Assembly: GCF_002443255.2 (NCBI RefSeq) | Contig: NW_019211458.1 | Span: 35,706,096-35,770,095, forward strand | Source: Varroa destructor | Taxonomy: Eukaryota; Arthropoda; Arachnida; Mesostigmata; Varroidae | DNA: 64,000 nt | Direction: 5' to 3' | In this document: positions 1 to 12,440 of the stretch, in pieces | Layout: every line of letters begins with the position of its first letter | How positions within the stretch are numbered: the stretch's first letter is position 1 | Program-made: the position numbers and the translations under genes | Notes under the pieces: model-generated | Databases searched by the model: none | What the model was told of the DNA's origin: nothing | The model's input: only the letters and a program-made list of their open reading frames with translations

Positions 1-3000
1 ATGCTGGTGTCTAAAGACATTGCTCAACGCCCCACATTTACTGTTTGGTATAGCTAGACACCGGCAGTGGTCATGGACCAATGGCACATATCGGACGACC
101 TGTCAGGTGTTTCGTTTGTTTTGGGCATCACTAGACCCATGAGGTCGACTGAATAGGGGCCGGATCGATCGTGTAAATAGACAGACGAAGCAGGCACAAG
201 AACAGAGAGCAAGCCAGACTTCAATTGTGACAAAAAGTACCGAAAGACAGACAAAAACGAGAAGATCTATAGAAATTTAAAACCATTAACAAGCCATAAT
301 GCTATTGGTGATATCCTATTTATAAGGTACTTATTAAGGTATCAATCAGTATATTGATCGCGCTTGAGAGTAAGTATTTACATATCTTGCCTTACTCTGC
401 TGGTGCATTACGCTGGCATCACGCCGCTGTGTACGTCTTAATATAACAACGGGAGGCATCGATGAGCACAGGCAAATGGGAACCGATTCTAAGAATAGCA
501 TGCGCGATTTGCTTAAATCAACCGAAATGTAAAAAAACCGAAATGGATCAGGGAAGGTGTACCTGGCATCATTTTGGTATAAGTGACGGTAGGAAACAAG
601 CAAATACTAGCATAGCAAATGACCCTACATAATAATTTTTGTGTAGCTAAGTGTGTCCCACCTATGCACTAACAATGATGAAACTAAACTAACAATGATT
701 TACAAAGCCTGACAGAAAAAAGCTTACAATTGGCCTAGGATTTCAAGATAAGTCCATCTTGCTATCGTGAGTGCAGTTTAAACTTCCGTTAGCGACGTAC
801 GAAGCGCTTATGTTAATTTATTCCGTGACGCGTTTTCTAGGTACATCAAGGTCTTGCATGGGGAATTTGAGTCGTGCACGTTTCTCTGTAAAAAATAAGC
901 TAATCAGTATTAAGTCATATGAGCATAAGCAAATTTATTCGCTTCTTTATTCAAGTCTGTCGTGTCGTGTCCCTTAGGGATTTTTGCGCTGCATAAAACG
1001 CTCACAACTCGTGTACTCCCACGGGGGCAATTCCTGCGCCGAACACCTGCATTTTCCCTGTCTATGGAACTCGAGCTGACACCTAGTCACCTGCAAATCG
1101 AGGATTGGTGGAGCCATTGGATAACATTATGGGGGGGATGTTCGGGGCAACCGAAAACAATACAGAAGTTCAACGCTGAGAATGATGCTAGAGAGTAGCT
1201 CAGAGATAATATCAACTAATGCATCTCGATTCAGATGTATAAATTCTGCCTTCCCGGTTTTAAGTAGCAGTGATTCCTTTGAAGTTGGTCATATATCGAC
1301 TGACTGTGCTAATCGAACCGTTTGCTACAATAGCCAAGAAAATCATATAACGTTGTCTAATTCGCATGTTTCAACCTACTCGGGTAAATAATTTTACGGG
1401 GCTGCGCACGTAATCACTTTAGATTTCCCTTAGCGCTGGTCCTAACACGGTGCCTTTTGATCCTCAAAAGGTCGCAGTGTCCAAATGGTTACGGTGAGTT
1501 GAGTCTACCGTAGCAACCAATCGTCTTCTCTAGCTACACGGCATTTCGAACAGCACAAAGTTTAGGCATCTGAAACGATCAACTTCAGCCGGCGACGGAA
1601 AGGCGGTGAAACGGTGAAATACATTCGGGTACGTGCCTATCTTCGTATCTGTCCCCATGTACATATGCGTTAGTTGAATGTGAATTGTGGTAAGGTTGTT
1701 TGGACGCCTTCCATTAAACACTCGATTGATCATACTAGTGCAGATGGGGCCAGTTAAACGGATGAGCTACCAAGGCTTAATAGTTAGTTCTAACCTTAAT
1801 ATATACGTTAAATATATATTAGCTATTTCCAGTAGAGGTAGTCAAACACTTATACAAACCGGGTGTATACGAAAGGAATATCGACATCCGACGACGATAT
1901 CCTTATTGACGATAATTTCATTTCAGTGCAGTCTCGTAAGGCGAACTAAGGCCTTTGGCCGAGAGCGGTCCCTCGAATCATGTTCGTTTACCGAGTCCAC
2001 GTTTGCAGCGTAGACAAAAGCTGTACTGTATTGTTTTTATTAGGCATCTACCCAATAAACAATTGTAAATTTGCTGCCGTTACATAAGCGTGAATATGTT
2101 TACTTATAATTCAACCAGGAAAGCAGACTGTATGCACATGTTCGCTCTAGATCGTATTGTGCAGTGTTTAGTGACAAGCTAGTTATGTGGAAACACTTAA
2201 CGAAATTACTTTGCTTAGGCCTGCTTAGGCCTTCCAGCTAACGACTGGGGACCAACTGGTCAAAGTTTGTCGTGTTGTCATGATTGGATTATATAAGGAA
2301 TAGATGATGCTGTTGACCGAGAACCGATCAGTGCCCTGGGCGGGTTGGGTCCATTTTGGTGGACAACAAGGAATCGACTGTATAGCCCTTGATAGCAGGT
2401 TGAAAAGCCTAAATTTTACAGCAAGATATAGTGAATTCTAGGTTATGACGCCTTTAAATAAATGTAGATTTTCAGCAAATTGTTCTAGGCTAAAACTGCG
2501 GGTTAGGCGTCGATTCAGCTATTGACCATTATAGCTTGAAAGAGCTATCTTTATTATGGCGACAGTGAGCTGTATACACATTATGGATTAAGTGATTGAA
2601 AGCCAATTTGAGCTAGGAAATTCTAATTGCAGTGTAATATATTCTACTTATGACCTGACTGTTCTATTAAGAAGGGCGCCATGCTAGCTTCTAGAAAGGT
2701 CCAGTTAAACCTGTTACCTTTATTTAGGTTGACAGATAGTAACAATAACTAAATATTATTCGAGCAGGCTTATTACCTATGTATGAAGGAGCTTTATGAA
2801 CAAAGATGAACGCATGGATTATTCGCACGCGCACATATTAAGTACAATACTCTTCCTATTTGACTATTTTTTGCTCTAAATCTGTTTGATGGCTTTTAAA
2901 TTTGCCCGACTTTTTTCTTTTTACTGTTGATCCTTTTAGGTTGTCTGTCTTCCACCACACAGTCCTTAACTAGATCTCTTGCTGGCTTTTACTAAGTCGG

Positions 3001-3600
3001 CTCCATATCGCTTCGTCATCTCCTTTCCTCCTTTATTCTATTATCCGATTCATTCACATGACTGATTCGCCATTCGTTGTTTGATATTTTGAGTCGAAGC
3101 CAGGAAAGCACACACCTTCGAAACTTCGATAACGATTTCACTGATTACTAGACGTCTCGACGTTGTCTTGCTCATAGAGAACTGTGTACGATGCAGTCAC
3201 ATCGTCGCACGATTTCGATCTCGCTGTCCAGCTACCTGGGACCCGTCTAATGTCCTTGCGTCAGGTGCTGTGCCATTTCTTCTCCACCTCAAATTTTATC
3301 CCTTGGCAGGATCAAAGCCTGAGCCGTCTCCCATGCCCGATTCGTCTCTATCTTAATAAGAGCCTTTCTTCCGCTTGCGGTGTAGTCAGCTTCTCCCAAA
3401 TAGCCATGATACAGCGGCGTAGTCCTTTAGTTTTTTGTGTCCTTCGTGATCAGCAGACATCGCTCATTTTGATGACTCTTCGAGCACTTCGAAACATTCA
3501 CTGCTTGCGAATGTCTAATTCTGCTGACGGAATCATTTTGGTTGGCGTTCACTATCCGCTGTTCCACTCTCGACGGCACACTCAGAGCGAAGAGTCACCG
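1..3600. other. No supported gene; intergenic or intronic
   Basis: Several open frames of 60-108 codons lie here on both strands, including one of 108 codons on the plus strand at 1687-2013. None combines an ATG in good context, codon bias and splice signals. The only local structure seen is a 10-bp unit (TGCTTAGGCC) repeated twice in tandem at 2212-2231. I call this non-coding. Confidence 0.5.
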
Positions 3601-3664
3601 TCTCACAGCGTACACATTCTGTACACCAGCCCGCTATCCGGCCACCATTGAAGCTTCTGCTTAC

Positions 3665-3791
3665 CTTTAATGTGTATCTCGATGATGATACACCGAAGTT
3701 TGATACCACACTCGTCAGCGCTGCTCTGTCCATCGTGGCTGTATCCATTGGATCTGCCATTTAGCCTCATTTGGCTTTGTTGTCTAGCCAT
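3665..3791 (-). CDS. Candidate exon with two open frames and a strong donor
   Basis: Read on the minus strand, the exon would end at 3665 with the donor AAAG|GTAAGC, close to the ideal consensus. Two ATG frames run into this donor. One starts at 3791 (first residues MARQQSQMRLNGRSNGY) and reaches the donor in phase 1. The other starts at 3760 (MADPMDTATMDRAALTSVV) and reaches it in phase 0, with a stop directly upstream. An acceptor-like CTCTCTTTCATGGCTAG also sits just before position 3785, so the piece could be internal rather than initial. The polar, Gln/Ser-rich composition resembles a disordered N-terminus. I recognise no domain. The overlapping plus-strand frame (3184-3651) is judged a shadow. 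Confidence 0.3.
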
Positions 3792-4401
3792 GAAAGAGAG
3801 CCGAGAGCCTTGCTCTTCCCCTGGGTAAACTTCAATTAGGCTACGGAACGCTCAACAGAGGCACATGTTGATTCGTCACGGCAGCCTTACTAAGCTAGTC
3901 CGTCCGCTTGAACGGTCGGTTCGAATGGCACAACCGAACTGGCTTTCTGGAGGTCAACTCATCGCTTTTTCACCACTTAACCCATAACCTTCACCAGAAA
4001 AGCCACAAGGCGTATGAAACATACTTGCTTTCTCTAATACGTGGGACGGTCTGGTTCGATTGATTCCACACAATTATCTCACTAGTGTTTTTAGCCTGTT
4101 TTTAGACGCCTCTATCTCTGGAGCTTTCTAAATCATTTTCGACAGCAGAATGAATCGGCTAATGAATGAAAAGTAAAGAGATAGACAAAAAAAAAAAAAA
4201 AAAAAACTAAATTATGGTGGATAAACTGAGTGAAATAATTCGCGTCATGTTTAATTTCGCAGGAAGTATACTTTTTGTATGTATCACAAGTGACGTGCGC
4301 TTCTTTTCGTTCTGTTTATGACATATAGTTTGTTGCATGTAGAAAGATTGAGTGCGTAGTTTAAAGTAACCGCGCAAGCCTCATATTCGATTAGAACAGA
4401 C
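3792..4401. other. Non-coding stretch with a 20-nt poly-A run
   Basis: No exon signal is supported here. The only feature is an uninterrupted run of 20 A at 4187-4206. It could be a simple-sequence tract or the tail of a very old retrotransposed copy. No element body is recognisable upstream, and I saw no target-site duplication around it. Confidence 0.5.
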
Positions 4402-4413
4402 ATGGACGACCAG
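4402..4413 (+). CDS. Possible 12-nt initial coding microexon
   Basis: An ATG with G at -3 and G at +4 begins a four-codon frame (MDDQ). It runs straight into CAG|GTGAGC, a near-consensus splice donor. The combination of a strong start context and a strong donor is suggestive of a first coding exon. Nothing else here (promoter, downstream partner exon) can be shown, so this is a weak call. Confidence 0.15.
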
Positions 4414-6540
4414 GTGAGCTGAAGAACGATCTGAACCCGTACTCACCTGAAAGAAGGAACAGATATATTATTAGACAGGTTTAACTAAAACTCCCTATGT
4501 CCAGTTTGTAAAGTGTTCAAGAAAGAACTGGAATCTCATAAAGTTGCGTTTTTCTTGAGCACGTTACATTGTATCTCTCTATAACTGATTGCAAAACCTT
4601 TCGAACGCCATATGGCTTCGTGTCATTGCGAACCTCGTGAAGCGATATCGAAAACACAGGTTCTCCTGTTCATATATACTCCTGTTCCTAATGGACTTCA
4701 ACCATCTGTTTTAAACAGCACAGCATTTTTAAAGGTAGCAAACTTAGCCATTATTCATAATAACGACCCAGACTGAATAAGTTGACTTGCTAACACGTCT
4801 TGAAACTAGACGACTTTGTTCCGACAATTATCAACATCGATTCAGGCAAATGATAAATAATAATTAGAAAGTAAGAGGCTCTTTTTGGGTATCACGGTCT
4901 TGTTTCGCCAAAAATCGTACAAACTGTTTGTGGAAATTAAACGTGTACGCACAGCATAGGAAACGAGCTACTCTGTTATGTTTGGCTGACTGATCTTCTT
5001 TCTCCAGTTTGAAAATGATGAAATAGCCGCCATACATCATACAGTCATAGTTACCTGTAGTTATAACCTAGTCAAGCGTCGATCCTCTGCTAGCCTCTTC
5101 GTCTGCACTTTAACCCACCGCATGCATGTACTCTGTGATCCAACGTGACACCCTCTGCAGTCACAGCTTTTTGGTTTGTTTGGCGACTAATCATCTTATA
5201 AGGAGTTTGTTTGGGCTACATGTGGCCCTTGTACGTGTCTGTGGGTACGTTTGCCTGTCTGTAAGCGTAATGCTTAAATATACCCCTTGGCTGGGCTTTT
5301 ACGGGCTCGTCCAGCATTCGCATTCACTAACCGTTTGGCTAATTAAAGAGTCCGGCGGTGTTGGCCTATCAAAGGGCCTACAAAACGCGCATTCTGAAGC
5401 CAACGCTTTTACCAATAGAGCGATTAATAACAGCAGCTAATGTATGGGCTTTGCTTTTTTGGTGACGGGTTATAAGATATGTATATACCGGTTTGGTATA
5501 TATTCCAGTGCAGCATTTAGCGAGCTGCAATAGCGTGACGTGTTCCTCATGTACATGGAGTCCATGATCCGCTCTTCCTTTGCTTCCGCTTTTTCGCCCA
5601 CTTTATAACAAGGCTTTACTCACATTGAAGGAACTGTTTCCCGTTAAAGTTCACCTTCGACTCAGACTCACTATTCTACTTAATCCCTTCATCAGTCTCC
5701 GTTACCGAAGCTGCACCGCAAGTCGAGTCGATTCGCTCCTCGGACTCGTTCTGCCATAAAATCGTATCACACCTTCTAACATTAGCTAGCTCTCTATATC
5801 TCGTTGTCATATGCGAACACACATAGAAACACGCCACCCTGCCACGTGCTATCGTACTCAAATGCAATTTAACATAGCAGATCCCATCAACGACCTATCC
5901 GCAAACAGCCAATTGGCAGTTATATAATGACAATACCCTTTCTCATTCTTTTGCATTGACCGTAACAAGGAAGCATATAACGGGGGGAGCGACATTATAA
6001 TACATATTATCGTCTCTACTATGCAGCTGCTTCATCGGCTTCTTGCGATGTACCGTACTTTGTTGTTTTACGAAGTCATCAGCGAGAATTCGACGGAGTC
6101 GATTATGTTGAACCTCACTTTACCTGGAACAGATAGCTAAATGATTGTTTTGCGTTGATAGGGGAAGTCCCAGCTTTATTATAACTTTTCAGTATTATCA
6201 GTGACTTTAACGTCTTCGTCCGAAGACTTAAATGGCCCTGAATAGCACTAGCGAAAACGAACGCCTTTACTTATTCAGCGCCTACGGTTTGGCATCCGGT
6301 TGGCTTAATGTTGGCGATCTACAAACCAGTGCATGCAGTTAATAACGTCGGAAGCTAATTTTCCCGAAGCTTTGCTCTTCAGTGAAACTGCATACTCAAT
6401 TGATGTATCAGATTCAACTAGGTTCGCCTCGCTTCTGATACTTTGATTGCCTTATGGCAAGCTACCTACTATCTCCCTAAATAGACCCTATTTGTTGTCC
6501 AAGCCATGGCAGTCGACGAAATACGCCTTACTACCTAGTC
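4414..6540. other. No supported gene
   Basis: A 104-codon ATG frame at 5126-5440 (plus) is the longest ORF. It contains an internal GTAAGC at about 5260 that could be a donor. It reads as Cys/Leu/Val-rich without a convincing domain, so I do not call it a gene. The rest is AT-rich sequence with no repeats that I could see. Confidence 0.4.
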
Positions 6541-6545
6541 GTCTA

Positions 6546-6815
6546 GATGTCCCAATTTAAGCGTTATAGGTTGGGGCCTATGGAGGATCCTTGGGAGAGC
6601 TCTAGCTCAGGGGACAGTGGCTGCGGAGACAGGTATTGCCACAGACCGCCTGAATCGAAGGCGGACGAGGAAGCGCCTTGTCGAGGTTTCACGGCTGACT
6701 GGCTAGGAGGCTGTCGCATCTGATGAGGCAGGAGGAGCCATCCCATTCCCCGGGTCATTGTGACCACGGCCTCCTTGTAGTGTCCCTTGAGCTCTGTTGA
6801 GCCACAGCGGTGCAC
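6546..6815. other. GC-rich island, coding-like on both strands
   Basis: This segment is clearly richer in GC than its surroundings. On the minus strand, 6564-6815 is open with strongly GC-ending codons and ends ...SSIGPNL. A second minus frame is also open for about 50 codons. On the plus strand, an ATG frame at 6547-6723 (57 codons, starting MSQFKRYRLGP) is open. A TAA lies directly upstream of the minus frame, so any minus exon would have to begin at a weak AG near 6817. It could be a terminal exon on either strand. I cannot choose, and no family is recognised. Confidence 0.2.
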
Positions 6816-6839
6816 CCCTTAGCTCCAAGTCTAGACAGG

Positions 6840-9800
6840 CCAAGATGAGAAAACTCGACCTGTACTAGTAACATGAATGTTAGTCATCCCTTGGTTTAAC
6901 ACATAATGTATAACTATTTGGCCTAAAATAGTAATATAACAATTTGTTTAGTCTGCACAAAGCAGTATAGAGTATAGCTGCTAGATTATTTATTGCAGCC
7001 GTATCGACATTGCTAAAATACTAAGCGTTGAATGAAGCTTCTCTTTTGACTAGTGAGCTATATATTAAACTTTTAAGTCGAAACTTGAAATTGTGAGAAG
7101 GTCTGCAACTTCCGGGCCATCTTTATCAACTTGACCTTTCCTATATATTAAAAACGAAAATTTGAAATCGCACAATAACTTAAAATTTCACATTTAAGCG
7201 TAAGTTTGTACCGGTAAACAAACAGCTATAAATCTCACATACTTTAAGGACGGCGGTCTTGAATGCATCCGATGACATGCCAAATGTGAGCGCGGTCGAT
7301 CGGACGATGGCGGATTATCGTAATAGGGTCTTACGGCGGCATTGTTGGCCTGGTAGTATATTTAGCTACCACGTAGACGCCCGTAAAGGCACGCGTTGGT
7401 AAAAATGTTTTTGTTAGAACAGATAGTTGAATAGTCGGTTTAATCACGTTTTTTTGTCGTTACACGCGGCAAATAACATTCTGCCCTGCTCTAAAACTTA
7501 TAGTTGTCTTCTTTCCATTTTTCATGCACCAAAAAATATATCTGTCTTGAAACTGGTAACAATAGCGGCAGATCTTTATGCAGTTATGTGGGCAAGATTT
7601 CAAGTTTTGAGAATTTTCCCACGACATCTGTGGCCTACGCGGCGTACACAAGAGACATCTAAGACTCTTGCTAGAAAAACGTAGATAAAAGTATTGCCTC
7701 CTACAAGGTTCTAAGCTTCAGTTTCTGAAAAAAAGTTGCAATAGATGCAAATGGAAGCGTCGACCCTAACAAGATTCGCGACCAATAGCATAGCCTTAAA
7801 AATAATTAATAAATCGTTTAAAAATATTGATTTAGCAAGCTTAAAGCGGCTTTTTTTTTCAAACAAAAAAAAATGGCACAGTCAACAATTTCGATAAACG
7901 TTTTGCAACAATTAGAAGGCACTTCTTAATGCAGCTGTCAGGCAAGAACTTTCACACGACGATGCGATATCTACGTGTAAGTTTTTTACAAATTGGCTGA
8001 AAACGTAATACGGACGGGCATGTTTGTTACAAATCAGCTGCTAATTGAACAGTAATCACAATGAACGTAGTGCTGGCTCAGTCACTACTACTACTACGTA
8101 AACGGATACGTCGATTCCAGCACATACGTTTTGCTTACCTGTAATACATTTCTCATCTAGAGACTACGGGTTCCGTCGCACCTTCAGAGAGTGAACTAAT
8201 GCATACAAAGTTCTCGTAAAGCTATGCAACAGTATAAAAGATAAGCCGGAGTTTGATACTTTAAAAAATATCTTCTGCCCGTATACTTGTTTAACACCAT
8301 TTTTCCCTGTATGTACATATTTAGATGATACGGTGTATTATAAGGAAGAAAAAAGTTATTACAAATAATTTTACTTAGAACCTTAAGTCGCTTGTACCGA
8401 ATCTACATATAGGAAAACGTGTAAATAAATATAGACTGGGCAAGCAATAATCTTGTCGTCTTGAGACCGGGCCGGTAAGAACACTAAACTGACATCAACG
8501 ATTCTATGAAAGATCGTCAAAATAAAAAAAAACAAATTTATCAGCTTAATATTATTCGTCACATTATATCGCTTGTGTGATTATTTAGCATATCTATTTT
8601 TAAATACCCAGTGAAAATTTTAGAGTCTGCCCCGACGTAAAAGCGACACTTCTAATTCTCTCGAAACGAAACCAAAAAACCTAGAAGCAGCTAAAACTGA
8701 ACCGGTCAATGGTTACTTGGAGTGCTTGGAAAAATAGTTTCGCCTGAATCACTTCCTGCAAACGATCCCCGAGGGCAAATCCTCTACCCGTGCACGTCAA
8801 ATATTCGATAGCTGTATGTAGTTCACCCGCTTTAAACATGCTCGGGTATTTTGTTCACGTACAAGCTTGCTACAAGTCAATACCGGCGGACACTGAGGGA
8901 TAAAGCCCTAAGCTTTTTTCTTCTGTTAAAATTGTTTTCCCTTTAAAGCGGGTAATATATATATATAATCGCGTACTTTTGCACAAAATTTGAGAGCTGT
9001 ACTTTTATGGTAGGCAGACGGTTTCAACGTCAGTTTTCGCTTTGCGCCGATTTCACTCTATTTTAGGACAAAATGTTACATAAGATTACATTACAGAGGC
9101 GCAAATAGACTAACATTTTTCATGAATAAAGTTACGTGTTCGGTCGGCTGACAGGATCGGTGCTTGGAACTCGCATGTGTAGTTGTCTTTGATCGATTCA
9201 CCTACTCGTAAGAGGGTGGTACCTATGGATGTTAACAGCAGCCGCTCAAATGTTCACGCGGGTCTTAGGGGATTTCTTCTAGTTCGTACTGCTTCCTTCT
9301 GCGTTCACAAATTCGACAGAGGTGCGCTCTATAACCGTTTGGACATTGAGCATTCTGGCGAAGTGGGCTCTACACCCCAAAACACCTTTGTCTCGTGCTG
9401 ATTACGTATATTGTATTGTAGAATATGGCAAGCGCCATTAGAGCCACAACAATCGGCAAGAAGACGATTCTGGTATCGCATGTAGTGGGCAAAAGGGCTA
9501 ACCTTCGTACTTCGATGTTTCCGGGATCGTGTTATTATGCCTGAGGAAATATTTCGTTTGGTGTTGGGAGCAACCCTTGACGACAATCCTAGACGTAAAA
9601 CTGAAAATCTCATATTGAAATCATCAAACCGACTAAGTCATTGGTCTTTGTTCTAGCGAAGCAGTTAAAATGTCGCTTAATTGCGGCTTCGAAACAACGA
9701 GTCAATCATTAAAGGTAAACTGTTTACGGCTTATTTCTGTTCACCCCATTTGTCCCAGTGCTTTTTTCGCAGCTGCCACTGCTCACTGTTTTTGGATTGA

Positions 9801-12240
9801 ACGATCACGGTATTAGGCCATAATCAAATTCAACTTTTTCCTTAGTGGTTTCTGTGATGAACATATTACGGGGGGCCACTGCCACCATATCTGCTGTGGG
9901 TTCAGCATCTATAAACCTAATCCCAAGCACCGAATAACGGCTAGAATCGCTTTGGCTAAAAAGTAATCCTCATTCTGCGACAGTACACTAAATAAAAGTC
10001 GTATGATCATAAAATGTCAGTCGGTAGTAAACTCACGGCTGTCACAGTACATAGACACGTTCACAACAAAGACGGACGACCTTACGGTGTCAAGCATAGG
10101 AAGCCTTTACCTGGCTCGGCTATGGCAGGGGTCCAAATTGAGCGTGAAAATATCCAGCAAACGGGAAACTGAAATTATATCAGCTATCAGCATTTTGTTT
10201 TGCAATTTAGGTGACGACAAGCATAACAGCCCATGATACTACTAGTCGTATTGATGTCTAGGACGCTTCACTATTGACCTACTTCGTTCCATTGAGCTAA
10301 ACTTGTAAACACCATGTATTAATACCTGTCTACATATCACAGTCAATTCTTATTTGGAGAGCATGAACCGCACGCGGCCGATTGTGTGGGACTTTCAGGT
10401 GACGTGACCTTTTCTTCAATATATTTGATCGCCAGTAATTAGACCTGTAATTAAAATTCCTGATTGTCATTCATATCACCGGGTGTTTCCTCACCTCGCA
10501 ATGGTTTCAAACGGATGCTGCGGTAACGTTGGCCGAATCCAGCAATTAAGCTTTAGCTAAGATGCATAGAGCTTTGCATTAGATGTTTCATTTGCTGTTC
10601 ATCTAATAGCCGTCCAAGTAACTGTACAAAGTTAAAAAAAATCATAAGATTTTTTTTAATATAGAATTTATTTATAATAGACCGGATTTCGATCATATGG
10701 CTTGATAAAGACAAAACCATAGAAATAATTGCTTCAATAGGAAATGTATTCGAGGAGGTAAATCTCCGCCTAACATGAAATAAGGTTGGAAATTTCAGCC
10801 AGATAGATTTTAGCCAAGTAGTATATCGTCTGTTGAAATTTCTGGATATTTTTAATGCTTACCCACCCAAAAGGCACACAGATCAATTGTTCGAGAAAAG
10901 CCACTTTGCGTCAATTTGTTAAGGTAGCATTTCCAGCTTCATGAGGCCGACTTCCGGATTGTTCAAAACTAAATCATGCTCTTAGTCCATTCTCGTCAAA
11001 CGGGGGTATGTACTGCAAGCGATGCTTGAGAAAATCGTACTAGTCTACTAGAGGTTCACCACGCGCCATTGGTATTAGACGATAATAACCGAATTTATTA
11101 AGAACGTATACGCGTACGAGAGCGGCCAAATGAATCAAACGAGCCAAACCGTCTTATTTTTTCTTAATTCTCGCGTATCTGTTCCCCTTTCCTCGGTCGC
11201 TTTGCCTTAATGTCCTAGTACTCCAAATACTCGAGTGATTCGATTCTCTCCTGTAGGGAACGGGTTTTATTGGCCAGATGGACTATTCTGCAATTGCCCA
11301 AATTAGGCTAGCGGCGCCCTAAGAGGCGGTCGTCCTAGATTGGACATGCAAAATGTTATCTCCGTCGCGGATTTTATACAAACGCCACCTTAGAATTGCC
11401 GTTCTCTAACGGTATAGCTGCAAATCAGCCCAATACCGTTGCTACCAAACACGTATAGATTTGCTTTGCGCGGAAATTTCCATTTTCTAAAAAACTGTTA
11501 ATTACTGTTGAAATTAGTCTCGCCATGAATTGGTGTATTCAGAATATTCAGTTGGAATGGGAGAAGACAAGATCCATAGCACCTATTTGGCGTGGAGGAG
11601 CCTACTTTATTCAAGGTTTTAGCCTGTACTAACAGTGCCCCCTCGATTGCGAATGAAGCAGATCATGGTTACAGAGCGTTTGGGAGACGCTGTGAGAATG
11701 ATGGCATATTGTCACTGTGTTTTAATACACACAGATGAACAAACATACGTGTACTTCATCGCCGTTCGCTGGATGTTAGTTGATTTCCAGTAGAGCGTTG
11801 GCAGTGGCTTTGAATTCGGCGTTCACTAAAATCTTACGTTTGGATGTCTGCAAAACGATTAACCCAACCCGCCGATGAAGCACGCACGTCCTTTGGAGCA
11901 CGAACCTGCCTCATGATCTCAGACAAGCAAGTTTGTATAGGTGCTCGTAATACAGTCTTTAGATGAGACTGGGGAAACGAGGTTGTGAAGTTCGCAAACG
12001 TACTGATTGTTATCGCAGACATAATCATTTCATTCTAAGTAGGATCGTTTGAAAAACAGCAAAGCGCGTGTGATACGTATCGCTAGTCGTCGTTTAAATT
12101 TCAACGCAAGAAGGTGCGGACGCTTTCTGTGGCGAGCATTTTTGATGCGTGGTTACGGTACAGTTTCGCTTGCTTGCGGGCTGGCGTGACTTATTAAAAG
12201 AGCGTGCGAAATGACCCGTGGTCTTTCCGTCCATTAGGAG
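6840..12240. other. No supported gene
   Basis: AT-rich sequence with short open frames on both strands. A 94-codon ATG frame at 9329-9613 (minus) is the best ORF. Isolated donor-like strings occur, for example ACAG|GTAAGC on the minus strand near 8137, but without a coding partner. I see no repeats longer than short A or T runs and short TA runs (for example near 8960). Confidence 0.45.
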
Positions 12241-12281
12241 CATCCAGACTCCTCCCTTGTTTCTCCCTTACCTTGGCTAAG

Positions 12282-12440
12282 TCCATAACCATGCCACACA
12301 TTCATGCGTGCTATGTGCTGAGTACTCAAAAACCCGGCCATCAGGACCATAACGGCGATGACAACTTGGATCGCTTTGTGCGAACTGTAGGAAAAGTAAT
12401 GAAAGCCACCAAAAGGACCGATTGGGGAAGGCTGATTTGA
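12282..12440 (+). CDS. Candidate terminal exon, 52 codons
   Basis: A long pyrimidine-rich stretch (12250-12277) ends in CTAAG, which could serve as an acceptor at 12281. The phase-0 frame that follows gives SITMPHIHACYVLSTQKPGH... and ends ...KATKRTDWGRLI then TGA. An internal ATG lies three codons in. The basic, Arg/Lys-rich C-terminus is protein-like but I recognise no family. No AATAAA was seen in the next several hundred bases, which weakens the terminal-exon reading. Confidence 0.22.
   Translation, partial: SITMPHIHACYVLSTQKPGHQDHNGDDNLDRFVRTVGKVMKATKRTDWGRLI

Noticed and set aside
1687..2013. 108-codon plus ORF
   Set aside because: The ATG/GTG start has no supporting context, codon use is not biased, and there are no splice signals. 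Consistent with chance.
3184..3651. 155-codon plus-strand ORF
   Set aside because: It lacks a good ATG context or splice signals. It overlaps the minus candidate exon with the strong donor, and its composition (Ser/Leu/His-rich) looks like a shadow. ORFs of this size are expected by chance in a window this large.
4187..4206. Poly-A run as a retrotransposon or processed-pseudogene tail
   Set aside because: No coding remnant upstream and no target-site duplication was seen. A simple homopolymer is sufficient.
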